A stretch of DNA of 33,263 nt from Accumulibacter sp. (GTDB taxonomy: Bacteria; Pseudomonadota; Gammaproteobacteria; Burkholderiales; Rhodocyclaceae): the NCBI GenBank assembly GCA_020049495.1, contig JAIFKU010000098.1, forward strand, positions 1 to 33,263, in the 5' to 3' direction. The notes beneath the pieces were generated by a model, which did no database searches, had not been told where the DNA came from, and saw only the letters and a list, made by a program, of their open reading frames with translations. This document shows, one piece after another, positions 16,924 to 24,935 of the stretch (the stretch's first letter is position 1; each line of letters starts with the position of its first letter). The translations under genes were made by a program, and so were the position numbers.

Positions 16924-18306
16924 TCAGTTGGTGAGAAGAAGTGATAAATTCTCGAGGGCCATTCTCAGATCCTTCAGGAAGCGTGCGGCGGGCGCGCCGT
17001 CAATGGCGCGATGATCACAGGTCAGGGACAGGTTCATCGAGGGGTACGGTACGGCTTGCCCGTTCACGTTCCTGACGGCGGTGGTCAGGCCGTTGACGCC
17101 GAGAATGGCGGTCTGCGGCGGATTGATTACCGGCGTGAAGGATTCGATGCCGAGGCTGCCCAGATTGGTGACCGTAATGGTTCCGTCTTTCAGCTTGTCC
17201 GGTGAAATGGTCCCTTTCTGGCAGTCCGCAGAAAGCGCTTTGGCCTGCGCCGAAATCTCGGTGATGGACAGCCGGTCGGCGTTGAAAAGAGTCGGGACCA
17301 TCAGGCCGCGCGGGGTATCCACCGCCATGCCGAGGTTGACGTGATTGAAGAAAACCATCTTGTCGTCGTAGTAGTGGGCATTGCACTGGCGATGATTTCT
17401 GACCACCCGGGAGACGGCATAGAGGATGATGTCGTTGAGTGTGATGTTGGCCATCGCCAAACCGATACCCAGTTGCTCGGCCAGTCCGGATTCCCTGGCC
17501 TTCTTCAGCCTGGTCCGGAATTCGAGGATCTCGCTGGCGTCAAAACTGGCGTTGTAGGTCAGTTGCGCCATGGTGGAGAGTGACTGGACCATCGATTTGG
17601 CAATCAGCTTGCGGATGTGGCTGTGCTTCTCTTCGTAGGAAGCGGGCTGGGTCGATGCGCGCATTGCGACGGCCGGCGCCGGCTGTGTGGCGGCGTTTGC
17701 GAGATCGGCGACGGATACCCGTCCGCCGATTCCAGTGCCGACGATGTGCGGGGAATAGTCTGTTCCGCTAGCGCCCGTGGCAAATTTCCGGGCGTCGATC
17801 AGGGCCTGAACATCACGTTCGACGACCCGGCCTTTCGGACCGGTCGGCACGACCGCCCGCAAATCAGCGCCCTGCTTGCGGGCCAGCGATCGCGCGCGCG
17901 GGGAAATGGCAAGATCAGCTATCTTCACTTCAGCTTGCGGCTGGTCGGCCACGAGCGATACGGCCTGACCGGGCAATGATTCGTTCTCATCAACAGCAGC
18001 CTGCGCTGATGCCGGAGCCGGGGAGGCTTTACTGTCGGCAGCAGGATCGTAACTACTGACGTCCTCGCCTTTATTACCGATGACACAGACGTTGGTCAAA
18101 CAGGGCACGTCGTCGCCTTCGGCAAAGAAAATGGCCAGCAACTCACCGTCCACTTTGGCCGATTCATCAAACGCCGCCTTGTCCGTTTCATAGCTGAACA
18201 AGTCGTCGCCTACCGATACCTTGTCCCCAACTTTTTTGTACCACGTGCCAATGATGCAACTCTCTACCGATTGCCCCTGTCGGGGCATGATTACCGCTGT
18301 TGCCAT
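16924..18306 (-). CDS. Dihydrolipoyl acyltransferase (E2) with a partly duplicated subunit-binding domain
   Basis: A 460-residue acyltransferase. An N-terminal lipoyl domain has the modified lysine in ETDKAAF (K43). A flexible Ala/Pro linker (about 82-128) follows. The peripheral subunit-binding domain ISPRARSLARKQG to RVVERDVQAL spans 134-169, and a second half-motif, GTGIGGRVSVADLA, lies at 190-203. The catalytic domain (225-460) ends with DHRAIDG carrying the catalytic His (H432) and D436. The ATG at 18306 follows AGGAG; an upstream in-frame start at 18327 would add 7 residues. It forms the core of the complex with the E1 and E3 encoded downstream. The acyl group carried is not identifiable. 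Confidence 0.93.
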   Translation of the reverse strand: MATAVIMPRQGQSVESCIIGTWYKKVGDKVSVGDDLFSYETDKAAFDESAKVDGELLAIFFAEGDDVPCLTNVCVIGNKGEDVSSYDPAADSKASPAPASAQAAVDENESLPGQAVSLVADQPQAEVKIADLAISPRARSLARKQGADLRAVVPTGPKGRVVERDVQALIDARKFATGASGTDYSPHIVGTGIGGRVSVADLANAATQPAPAVAMRASTQPASYEEKHSHIRKLIAKSMVQSLSTMAQLTYNASFDASEILEFRTRLKKARESGLAEQLGIGLAMANITLNDIILYAVSRVVRNHRQCNAHYYDDKMVFFNHVNLGMAVDTPRGLMVPTLFNADRLSITEISAQAKALSADCQKGTISPDKLKDGTITVTNLGSLGIESFTPVINPPQTAILGVNGLTTAVRNVNGQAVPYPSMNLSLTCDHRAIDGAPAARFLKDLRMALENLSLLLTN

Positions 18307-18381
18307 TTTTTGTTCTCCTAATACCACGTATTCGTCATGTTCTTGCGTTGCCAGGTTCTGGCAGACGTTCGATCAATCGCT

Positions 18382-19152
18382 TTACAACACGGAAAGCCAA
18401 CCGCCATCGACAAAGATTATTTGTCCGTTGACGTAGTCCGATGCCGATGATGCCAGATAAACCGCTGTGCCGATCAGATCTTCGGGCTTGCCCCAGCGTT
18501 GGGCCGGATTGCTGCTTTTCACCCAGGCGTCGAATTCGGGATTGTCCGCCAGTCGCTGAGTCATTTCGGTCAGGATATAGCCTGGGCCGATGGTGTTGAC
18601 CTGAATGTTGTGCTGAGCCCATTCCGCAGCCATGGAGCGGGAAAGCATCACCAGGCCACCTTTTGCACTACAGTACGGGGCGATCGAAGGACGGGCACCC
18701 TGGCTGTTGACCGAACCGATGTTGATGATCTTGCCGCCGCGTCCGCGTGCGATCATGCGCGTGGCGGCCTGCTTGCCGACGATGAAGGCGCTGTTCAGAT
18801 TGGTATCGATCACGCGCTGCCAGTCTTTCAACTCGAGCTCAACCAAGGGTTTGCGGAACTGGATTCCTGCGTTGTTGATCAGGATATCGACGTCCACGGC
18901 ATCCTGATCAAGTGCGGCAAAAGCAGCGGCAACAGCCGCTTCATCAGTGACATCAAAGGCCAGACCGCGCACCTTGTAGCCTTTTGCCTGCAGTTTGCCA
19001 AGCGCTTCCGTCAGGTTTTCTTCACACAGATCGTTGATCACCACAGCCGCGCCGGCCGCCGCCAGGCCTTCGGCGTAGGCAAAACCAAGACCCCGGCCAG
19101 CACCGGTAATCAGTGCTGTACGTCCAGTCAAATCAAATAGAGCTGACATCAT
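18382..19152 (-). CDS. SDR oxidoreductase, gluconate 5-dehydrogenase-like
   Basis: A 256-residue classical SDR resembling IdnO/gluconate 5-dehydrogenase. It has TGAGRGLGFAYAEGL, NNAGIQFRKPL, the catalytic YCSAKGG, the IGPGYI segment, and the C-terminal blocks NPAQRWGKPEDLIG and SDYVNGQIIFVDGG, which are typical of that group. The group interconverts sugar acids or polyols and their 5-keto (or 2/3-keto) forms. Two consecutive ATGs (19152 and 19149) are available; GGGGTAA immediately precedes them. The gene is 18 bp from the transaldolase-like gene. Its similarity is the main reason to place the operon in sugar-acid or polyol metabolism. Confidence 0.9.
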   Translation of the reverse strand: MMSALFDLTGRTALITGAGRGLGFAYAEGLAAAGAAVVINDLCEENLTEALGKLQAKGYKVRGLAFDVTDEAAVAAAFAALDQDAVDVDILINNAGIQFRKPLVELELKDWQRVIDTNLNSAFIVGKQAATRMIARGRGGKIINIGSVNSQGARPSIAPYCSAKGGLVMLSRSMAAEWAQHNIQVNTIGPGYILTEMTQRLADNPEFDAWVKSSNPAQRWGKPEDLIGTAVYLASSASDYVNGQIIFVDGGWLSVL

Positions 19153-19170
19153 TTACCCCGACCGATGCGA

Positions 19171-20205
19171 TCAAAGCTGATAGCCTTCCATCGGCAGCCA
19201 GCCCGCCTCGACAAACTGCGACAAGGTTCTCTGGACAACGCCATAGGTGATGAAGTCCTCCGGTTTCATGCCATCGGGTTCATAGGCGCGGACGAACTCG
19301 GGTATCGTCATCAAGCGGGCTATGACATCAGGTGCGACCGGTTCCTGAATATGCTCAATCCACGGCTGAGGTGTTTCCAGCGCCATGCCGGCAATCTTTG
19401 GCGCCACCGACATCGACATCGCGGCACCGGCAAGGGCGGTCAAATGATAGGCACCGCGCATGCCGGCAGGCATCAGGATCGCCTTGTAGCCACGTTCGGC
19501 AAACAGTGTGTAGGCGCGTTTGATGGCGGCGGTCCCCGCCTGGATGATGTCACTTTCACTGACGTCAGATTTCCGATCGTGCGCCACATCCCTTATATAG
19601 TCATCCAGCCGTCCGACCATGACCACGGCAAAGCATTTGCCCGGCTTGACTCCGTTCCTGGCGGCCCGCTCAAGGCCCTTCATATGCCTTTCGGCGACAG
19701 CCAGTACCTGTGGCACGGTAAATGACGCCGTGGCGCAGACGCTCATGCCTTCGGCGACACATTCCTCCAGAACCTCCAGACCGGCAGCGGTGACGGGCAG
19801 CTTGATGCAGATATTTGGCGCCCACTTGACCAGTCTTCTGGCCATGTCAAGCATGAAAGCAGCATCACCAGCCTTGGTCGGATTGACTTGAGCGCAAGTA
19901 AATCCTTGATTTCCGTTTGTCTTTTCAAAGATCGGGTAAAGTTTTCCGGCAAGATGGGAAGTAATGATTCTGGCGATTTCTTCCGCTTTCTGTGTCGCCG
20001 TCAGAGATGCCGGTATGCCTTTAAGCATAGGCCGCCAAAAATCCGGTTTGGCAAACAGGGATAATTTGATGAGCAGCGGATTGGTCGTCAACCCAACGGC
20101 GCCATTGGCCAAGCCTTCTTCCAGTTCCTCAACTATTGCCGAGTCATGCCACCAGTCAGACTGAGTCTCACGGCCCAACCATTGTAGATATTTGTTCGCG
20201 CTCAT
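19171..20205 (-). CDS. Transaldolase-family protein
   Basis: A 344-residue (beta/alpha)8 protein of the transaldolase family. VGLTTNPLLIK (38-47) matches the N-terminal TSNP block. The Schiff-base lysine is K135 in CIKLPVT. A later CATASFTVPQ segment matches the family's phosphate/substrate region. It is longer than fructose-6-phosphate aldolase (about 220 residues) and diverges from housekeeping TalB, so a dedicated catabolic role is likely. GAGGG-N6-ATG gives an excellent ribosome-binding site. It is the first gene of the seven-gene leftward operon, facing the LysR gene across 291 bp. The donor and acceptor are not deducible. Confidence 0.9.
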   Translation of the reverse strand: MSANKYLQWLGRETQSDWWHDSAIVEELEEGLANGAVGLTTNPLLIKLSLFAKPDFWRPMLKGIPASLTATQKAEEIARIITSHLAGKLYPIFEKTNGNQGFTCAQVNPTKAGDAAFMLDMARRLVKWAPNICIKLPVTAAGLEVLEECVAEGMSVCATASFTVPQVLAVAERHMKGLERAARNGVKPGKCFAVVMVGRLDDYIRDVAHDRKSDVSESDIIQAGTAAIKRAYTLFAERGYKAILMPAGMRGAYHLTALAGAAMSMSVAPKIAGMALETPQPWIEHIQEPVAPDVIARLMTIPEFVRAYEPDGMKPEDFITYGVVQRTLSQFVEAGWLPMEGYQL

Positions 20206-20364
20206 TTTAAACCCTCAATATTGATAACATTTTGTATTCTAGAGTAAATATTGCGTACGACACAGGCCCATTACAATAGGTCAGGAGTCACTTTCTCACA
20301 GGCACACGACATAAACAGCATAAATTTCGAAGATAGTATTAATTTCGATTCATTAAGCATGAAC

Positions 20365-20386
20365 AAGTCTTTTGTTAACGAGACTT
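20365..20386. promoter_or_regulatory. Inverted repeat AAGTCT-N10-AGACTT, candidate LysR site
   Basis: A perfect 6-bp dyad with a 10-bp spacer. It lies in the AT-rich region between the transaldolase-like gene and its divergent LysR gene, about 160 bp before the operon's first codon. Dyads of this size and place are typical of LysR recognition sites. No defining T-N11-A box was singled out. Confidence 0.45.
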
Positions 20387-20431
20387 TAATTGTTTGCGGA
20401 ATACAAAACAAATGAATTAATATTGACTACT

Positions 20432-20449
20432 GTTATTAAATTTAATAAC
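20432..20449. promoter_or_regulatory. 18-bp perfect palindrome, candidate LysR operator
   Basis: GTTATTAAATTTAATAAC is a perfect palindrome 47 bp upstream of the lysR start codon, where it could block or steer lysR transcription (autoregulation). Being AT-only inside the terminal G and C, it could also arise by chance in this AT-rich stretch. Confidence 0.45.
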
Positions 20450-20496
20450 TCTATCCGCCATCAAACTCATGGGTGTTTGCCAGGGAAAAGATCGTC

Positions 20497-21438
20497 ATGT
20501 ATGTGAGCAACGCCGCTCTACGCATCAAATCGACACTTAAAGCCCGCCAGATGGTCCTATTAGTCGCCTTGAACGATTTGGGAAATCTTCATCAGGCTGC
20601 GCAAGAGACCAATATGAGCCCCCCGGCTGCATCCAAGATGCTAAAGGACATGGAAGACATGCTGGGTGTTCAGCTTTTCGAGCGCCTGCCCCGGGGGCTC
20701 AGACCAACGATGTACGGAACAACGATGGTCAGCCATGTAAGGATGGCCCTCGCCAATCTGGAACACGGACAGAAGTCAATTGCGGCACTCAAGGCCGGAC
20801 TGTCGGGTCAGGTCCGGATCGGTATCATCATCACTGCAGCATTGACTCTCATTCCACAGGCAATAATCAGGACCAAAAAAGTATCGCCAAAACTCACTAT
20901 CGGAGTCGAGGTCGGCATCAGCAAGGACCTATTGGAGAGTCTGCGCCGAGACGAGCTTGATTTTTTGATTGCGCGAATTCCAGAGCAGGAAGATGATTCG
21001 GGTCTCATCTATGAGGATCTGTCCGAAGAGATAGAATGCGTGGTCGCGCGCAATGGGCATCCTCTTTTATCGCGCAGCGATCTCGCTTTAAAGGATCTGG
21101 TTCAGGAAAGCTGGATACTGACATCCCGTGTCGGCGTATTGCGCAACCGTGTGGATACGATGTTTCGTAACGCTGGCCTTGAATGCCCGTCAGATGTCAT
21201 TGAAGCGACATCCATGTCTTTGATCCTGAGTCTGATACAGGAAACAGATTATCTGCATGTAATACCGCTGGACCTGGCGAAATGCTATGTGCAAACGGGT
21301 GCGCTGGCGATCGTACCTATCGAGATACCGTGGAGGATGGCTAATTTCGGCATCATCACGCGACGCGATATCGCCCTGACACCCGGAGCCGGTTTTTTTC
21401 TGAACCAGATTAGGACCCTGGCGTCCGAGCTTTACTGA
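20497..21438 (+). CDS. LysR-family transcriptional regulator (GbpR-like)
   Basis: A 313-residue LysR-type regulator. The N-terminal winged helix contains GNLHQAAQETNMSPPAASKMLKDMEDMLGVQLFER, with the recognition helix in its second half. It is followed by a linker helix and a periplasmic-binding-protein-like effector domain (about 95-313). The helix-turn-helix wording (SPPAASKMLKDME) is like the GbpR subgroup that senses sugars in other bacteria. The ATG at 20497 follows AGGGAAAAG; the GTG at 20473 lacks such a site. Divergent placement makes it the likely regulator of the catabolic operon, with a pathway intermediate as effector. Confidence 0.93.
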   Translation: MYVSNAALRIKSTLKARQMVLLVALNDLGNLHQAAQETNMSPPAASKMLKDMEDMLGVQLFERLPRGLRPTMYGTTMVSHVRMALANLEHGQKSIAALKAGLSGQVRIGIIITAALTLIPQAIIRTKKVSPKLTIGVEVGISKDLLESLRRDELDFLIARIPEQEDDSGLIYEDLSEEIECVVARNGHPLLSRSDLALKDLVQESWILTSRVGVLRNRVDTMFRNAGLECPSDVIEATSMSLILSLIQETDYLHVIPLDLAKCYVQTGALAIVPIEIPWRMANFGIITRRDIALTPGAGFFLNQIRTLASELY

Positions 21439-21508
21439 TCTGGCCGGCAATCTGGTCCGGACGTGTGCGTCAATGCCTTGGCGCCCGGTGCGTCGAACAA
21501 TCCAAATC

Positions 21509-21615
21509 CGTCATTCCGGCGAAAGCCAGAAGAATCAACGAACTGGTCCGCGGCACCCCAAGGGCACTTGAGCCCAAGGCCCCGTTGCCTTCGGGGCGCT
21601 TTCGCCGGGGTGACG
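21509..21615. repeat. 107-bp intergenic element with 17-bp terminal inverted repeats
   Basis: The ends CGTCATTCCGGCGAAAG (21509-21525) and CTTTCGCCGGGGTGACG (21599-21615) are inverted copies with two mismatches. A GCCCCG/CGGGGC hairpin (21579-21597) lies inside. The TCATTCCGGCGAAAG wording is a common dispersed proteobacterial repeat. It sits between convergent lysR and rluB and may act as a terminator for both. Confidence 0.65.
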
Positions 21616-21632
21616 AATAAATCGGCCTTTCC

Positions 21633-22610
21633 CTACCGCTCGCGCGGCTTCCTCGCCGGCCGTTCTGGCGCCGCATCTTCCATGCCGAAATCGGCCAGCA
21701 GTTTCTGGATTTCCGCTTCCCCGAGCTCGAGCACCTGGCCGCGCTTGAGATTGGGCGGCAGAATGAACGGGCCATAGCGCACGCGCATCAGGCGGCTGAC
21801 GGTCACGCCGACGGTCTCGAACATGCGCCTGACCTCGCGGTTCCGACCTTCGAACAGCGAAACGCGATACCAGTGGTTGGCACCCTCGCCGCCCGCATCC
21901 TGGAAGGTAGCGAACTGCGCCGGGCCGTCGTCGAGTTCGATACCGTCAAGCAGGCGCTGGCGCGCATCGTCAGGCAGTTCGCCAAGCACACGTACGGCAT
22001 ATTCACGCACCAGGTTATAACGCGGATGCATCAGCCGGTTGGCCAGATCGCCGGACGTGGTAAACATCAGAAGACCACTGGTATTGAAATCGAGGCGACC
22101 GACGGCCACCCAGCGCCCGCCGGACATCTTGGGCAGCGAGGTAAACACCGTCGGGCGATGGTCGGGGTCATCGCGCGAAACGATCTCGCCTTCGGGCTTG
22201 TGATAGATGATGACACGCGGCAGACGGTTCGAGAACTTCAGATGCACCAGTTTGCCGTTGACCTTGATGCGGTCGCCCGGACTGGCAGACTGGCCGGTCT
22301 GCGCCGTCTCGCCATTGACACTGACCCGTCCGGCGGCAATCAACTCCTCCATCTCGCGGCGCGAGCCGACACCGCTCTGCGCCAGCAGCTTGTGCAAGCG
22401 TTCGGGTTTGCCCGGTAATTCCTTGTGTCGGCCCCGCTTCGAATGTTCCGTCGGATCGGCGCGGGTAGCACGGCGGGCTTTGGGCTCGGCAGCGGTTTCA
22501 CCCGTTTCACGCGTCGCGTTTCCGGCGTCAATGGCTGCCGCATCGCGTGCGCGGCGAGGCGATCCAGTGGCCGGGCGAAATGGAGTCCTGCGGGTTTTAG
22601 TGTTGGGCAT
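21633..22610 (-). CDS. rluB: 23S rRNA pseudouridine synthase RluB
   Basis: A 325-residue pseudouridine synthase expected to modify U2605 of 23S rRNA. A basic, low-complexity N-terminal extension (1-66) precedes an S4 RNA-binding domain (about 70-125) and the catalytic domain. The catalytic Asp lies in [11 protein letters not shown] (D174). [12 protein letters not shown] and [12 protein letters not shown] are RluB/RluE/RluF-type blocks. The extension is longer than in E. coli RluB. Its ATG lies 14 nt inside the 3' end of scpB, which implies translational coupling. Confidence 0.93.
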   Translation of the reverse strand: MPNTKTRRTPFRPATGSPRRARDAAAIDAGNATRETGETAAEPKARRATRADPTEHSKRGRHKELPGKPERLHKLLAQSGVGSRREMEELIAAGRVSVNGETAQTGQSASPGDRIKVNGKLVHLKFSNRLPRVIIYHKPEGEIVSRDDPDHRPTVFTSLPKMSGGRWVAVGRLDFNTSGLLMFTTSGDLANRLMHPRYNLVREYAVRVLGELPDDARQRLLDGIELDDGPAQFATFQDAGGEGANHWYRVSLFEGRNREVRRMFETVGVTVSRLMRVRYGPFILPPNLKRGQVLELGEAEIQKLLADFGMEDAAPERPARKPRER

Positions 22611-23334
22611 CGGCCAGTTCCAGCGATTGATTCATCATCTCGAGCGGTGGCAACTCGGTCACACTGCGCAAACCGAGGTCGTCGAGAAACTTCTTTGTCG
22701 TAGCCAGCAGCGCCGGGCGTCCCGGCGTATCGCGGTGGCCGACCACATCAATCCAGCCGCGCTCTTCAAGCACCTTGATGATCTGGGTGGACACCGTGAC
22801 ACCGCGGATATCCTCGATATCGCCACGCGTGACCGGCTGGCGATAGGCAATGATGGCCAGTGTCTCCAGTACGGCACGCGAGTATTTTGGCGGCTTTTCC
22901 GGGTTGAGCCGTTCCAGATAGGGCAGAAACTCGGCACGCGTACGGAAGCGCCAGCCACTGGCCAATTGCAGGAGTTCCAGCGGTCGTTCAGCCCACTCCC
23001 CGCGCAATTCGTCGAGCAGCACACGCAGCACATCGATACTGATCTCCTCGACGAAAATCTTTCTCAATTCGGACACGGACAAGGGCTGCTGCGAGCTCAG
23101 CAGCACGGCTTCCAGCACCCGCTTCAGTTGTGCCGTGTTCTCCGGTGATGGGACCGGCGACAACACCGGAAGCGGAACGGACTCCGGGGGTTCACCGGCA
23201 CTGTATCCGGTGCTATCCGGCATAGACGGATTCGGGCTCTGCATCGGAACCGCTTGCTGTTCCGCTTCCGTCTGTTGTTCCAGACCCAGCTTCTGATCCG
23301 GACTCCGACCCAAATCCTGATTTGATTCGTCCAT
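22597..23334 (-). CDS. scpB: Segregation and condensation protein ScpB
   Basis: A 245-residue ScpB, the winged-helix partner that dimerises and binds ScpA in the SMC-ScpAB chromosome condensation complex. The first 65 residues are a Pro/Ser/Gln-rich disordered leader. The winged-helix core runs from [19 protein letters not shown] through [22 protein letters not shown] to the C-terminal [18 protein letters not shown] block. The ATG at 23334 follows GAGG by 7 nt, so the 122-bp overlap with the end of scpA appears real. No alternative ATG with a ribosome-binding site was seen inside the core. Confidence 0.93.
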   Translation of the reverse strand: MDESNQDLGRSPDQKLGLEQQTEAEQQAVPMQSPNPSMPDSTGYSAGEPPESVPLPVLSPVPSPENTAQLKRVLEAVLLSSQQPLSVSELRKIFVEEISIDVLRVLLDELRGEWAERPLELLQLASGWRFRTRAEFLPYLERLNPEKPPKYSRAVLETLAIIAYRQPVTRGDIEDIRGVTVSTQIIKVLEERGWIDVVGHRDTPGRPALLATTKKFLDDLGLRSVTELPPLEMMNQSLELADAQH

Positions 23335-24154
23335 CGGCCAACCTCACATAAATCGGGGAAAACGCTTCGGCCTGCGTCATTTCGAGCAGGTGTTCGCGCG
23401 CCAGTTCGAGCATGGCCAGAAAGTGCACAACCAGCACCTGCACACCCAGCGTAGCATCAAACATATCGACAAACTCGACAAAGCCACCACTATCACGCAA
23501 CTGACGCAGGATCAACCCCATGTGCTCGCGCACGGACAGTTCCTCGCGCTGAATCAGATGATGCGTATGTAGCTTGGCCTGGCGCAGAATGGCGCCCCAG
23601 GCGGACTGCAGATCCTCGGCCCTGACTTCGGGCAAATGCTGCAGCATGGATTTTTCAACCCACACCTCGACCCAGTCGAAATCACGTTCGGCCTGTGGCA
23701 TTTGGTCAAGACGATGCGCCGCCAGTTTCATCTGTTCGTATTCGATCAGGCGACGCACCAGTTCGGCACGCGGATCTTCCACTTCCCCGCCCTCGACGAC
23801 CCTCGGCTTGGGCAGCAACATGCGCGACTTGATCTCGATCAGCATCGCCGCCATCACCAGATAATCCGCCGCCAGTTCGAGATTATGCGAACGCATGGCT
23901 TCGACATAGGTCAGATATTGCACGGTGAGCGGCGCCATCGGAATGTCGAGCACATTCACATTGGCCTTGCGGATCAGATAGAGCAGCAGGTCGAGTGGCC
24001 CTTCAAAGGCATCGAGCATGACCGCCATGGCATCCGGCGGGATATACAGATCGAGCGGCAACTGCTGCATCGGCTGGCCATAGATCCGGGCGAGCGGTTC
24101 CACGCCCTCGGTCCAGGGCTCTGCGGCGTGTTCGATGGCAGGAATATCAGGCAT
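23213..24154 (-). CDS. scpA: Segregation and condensation protein ScpA
   Basis: A 313-residue kleisin that bridges SMC heads and binds ScpB. The diagnostic [24 protein letters not shown] block and the [21 protein letters not shown] block are present, as is the C-terminal FSPIYVRL segment. After that comes a Gly/Ser/Glu-rich tail of about 40 residues, encoded by the region shared with scpB in another frame. The ATG at 24154 was chosen. A TTG at 24166 would add four residues and would lie inside the attC-like core sequence of the neighbouring cassette array. Neither has a clear ribosome-binding site, so the array may have replaced the native leader. Confidence 0.9.
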   Translation of the reverse strand: MPDIPAIEHAAEPWTEGVEPLARIYGQPMQQLPLDLYIPPDAMAVMLDAFEGPLDLLLYLIRKANVNVLDIPMAPLTVQYLTYVEAMRSHNLELAADYLVMAAMLIEIKSRMLLPKPRVVEGGEVEDPRAELVRRLIEYEQMKLAAHRLDQMPQAERDFDWVEVWVEKSMLQHLPEVRAEDLQSAWGAILRQAKLHTHHLIQREELSVREHMGLILRQLRDSGGFVEFVDMFDATLGVQVLVVHFLAMLELAREHLLEMTQAEAFSPIYVRLADGRIKSGFGSESGSEAGSGTTDGSGTASGSDAEPESVYAG

Positions 24155-24160
24155 GTATAG

Positions 24161-24217
24161 GTTCAACGTATGAAATAACCGGCTGGCGCGGCTTTATCAC
24201 GCCAGCCGGTGTTGAAT
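24161..24217 (-). repeat. attC-like site A (57 bp)
   Basis: Read on the minus strand, it begins ATTCAAC (24217-24211) and ends GTTGAAC (24167-24161), fitting RYYYAAC and GTTRRRY. Inside, CCGGCTGGCG and CGCCAGCCGG form a perfect 10-bp stem around an 11-nt loop. The 57-bp length equals the short end of known attC sites. It follows the 78-codon gene and abuts scpA. Confidence 0.6.
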
Positions 24218-24223
24218 GATGAG

Positions 24224-24460
24224 TCAGGCAGCATGATTTGCGATGGTTTTGATGGCCATAAGAATACCCATTGCTGCGCACAAAATAACAATTACGACAT
24301 AAGTCCAAAATGTTACCCAGTACATTATGGGCTCACTGCTTCTGCGGTATCTCCGCACTTGGATACCCCATCCGCGAGCCATGATCTCCTGAGTGGAATA
24401 TCCCTTAAACAGCAGCCAGATGAACACTGCACCCAAGGCAAAAAAGAAGCTTGAAATCAT
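24224..24460 (-). CDS. Small two-span membrane protein
   Basis: A 78-residue protein of unknown function. A hydrophobic N-terminal segment (about 3-19) and a second one (about 46-70) flank a basic stretch (GIQVRRYRR), giving a probable hairpin topology with the loop in the cytoplasm. A run of G residues lies just before the ATG in place of a good ribosome-binding site. Its stop is 7 bp from an attC-like site, the arrangement expected for the gene of an integron cassette. It may share a cassette with the next small gene upstream. Confidence 0.65.
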   Translation of the reverse strand: MISSFFFALGAVFIWLLFKGYSTQEIMARGWGIQVRRYRRSSEPIMYWVTFWTYVVIVILCAAMGILMAIKTIANHAA

Positions 24461-24503
24461 TGCGGCCCCCCGGATGGTTCCTGTTTCGGCCTAATATTGA
24501 ATT

Positions 24504-24535
24504 CAATGGTTTCGCGCTGCTTGCGAAATCCAGTG
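24504..24535. repeat. Imperfect stem-loop, possible decayed attC
   Basis: CAATGGTTTCGC (24504-24515) pairs with GCGAAATCCAGTG (24523-24535) around a 7-nt loop, with one bulge and one mismatch. The bulged-base geometry recalls attC sites and it lies between two small genes, but the flanking core sequences are not canonical (ATTAGGC at best). Confidence 0.3.
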
Positions 24536-24557
24536 AAATGATTTGTTTGCTTGAATT

Positions 24558-24803
24558 TCAATATTTTTTATCAACATGGCCCTTGGATACCGAATACAGA
24601 GCCACCACCACAACGGCTAATTCTAGCAACATAGGCCAATGCTGAGAAAGATTGAAAGGAATATCATCAGAGATATTATTGATTTTGAAGATCAGAAATA
24701 AAGCAGATATGACCGCGACCGTGGCACTCCATCCTTCGATGGATTTTGGTATCCATAATGTTCTGCTAAGCCCTGTAAACCAAATTTTCTTTTCTTTCTT
24801 CAT
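24558..24803 (-). CDS. Small two-span membrane protein
   Basis: An 81-residue protein of unknown function. The basic start (MKKEKK) is followed by a hydrophobic segment at about 25-41, a polar loop (INNISDDIPFNLSQHW), and a second hydrophobic segment at about 58-72, ending in a Lys-rich tail. The charge pattern suggests both ends face the cytoplasm. GAGAG precedes the ATG by about 7 nt. It shares size and topology, though no clear sequence, with the 78-codon neighbour. AT-rich codon use separates it from the flanking housekeeping genes. Confidence 0.65.
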   Translation of the reverse strand: MKKEKKIWFTGLSRTLWIPKSIEGWSATVAVISALFLIFKINNISDDIPFNLSQHWPMLLELAVVVVALYSVSKGHVDKKY

Positions 24804-24847
24804 ATGAATCTCTCGAAAGTCGAAAAGACCAAACTCTCAGATAAGTC

Positions 24848-24878
24848 TTAGCTCGTTTTTCATTGAATAACGAGCTAA
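24848..24878. repeat. Perfect 10-bp stem, 11-nt loop
   Basis: TTAGCTCGTT (24848-24857) pairs with AACGAGCTAA (24869-24878). It overlaps the outer end of attC-like site B. It could be a terminator for the toxin-antitoxin cassette or an extended part of the site; there is no T tract on the minus strand. Confidence 0.5.
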
Positions 24879-24927
24879 CCGGCCTGCGCGGCTTTTCGCG
24901 CAGGTCTGTTGAAATGTTGGGTTGAGC
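24873..24927 (-). repeat. attC-like site B (about 55 bp, degenerate core)
   Basis: On the minus strand GCTCAAC (24927-24921) and ACCCAAC (24922-24916) both fit RYYYAAC. The other end, GTTAGCT (24879-24873), fits GTTRRRY at six of seven bases. CCTGCGCG and CGCGCAGG form the inner stem. It lies 8 bp after the antitoxin stop. The weak outer core lowers confidence. Confidence 0.5.
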
Positions 24928-24935
24928 TATCCTCT

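Noticed and set aside
15578-17014. 478-codon plus-strand frame opposite lpdA
   Set aside because: Antisense shadow of a clearly functional E3; no recognisable domain.
21509-21615. The inverted-repeat element as another attC site
   Set aside because: Its ends lack RYYYAAC/GTTRRRY words and it has no cassette-like gene next to it.
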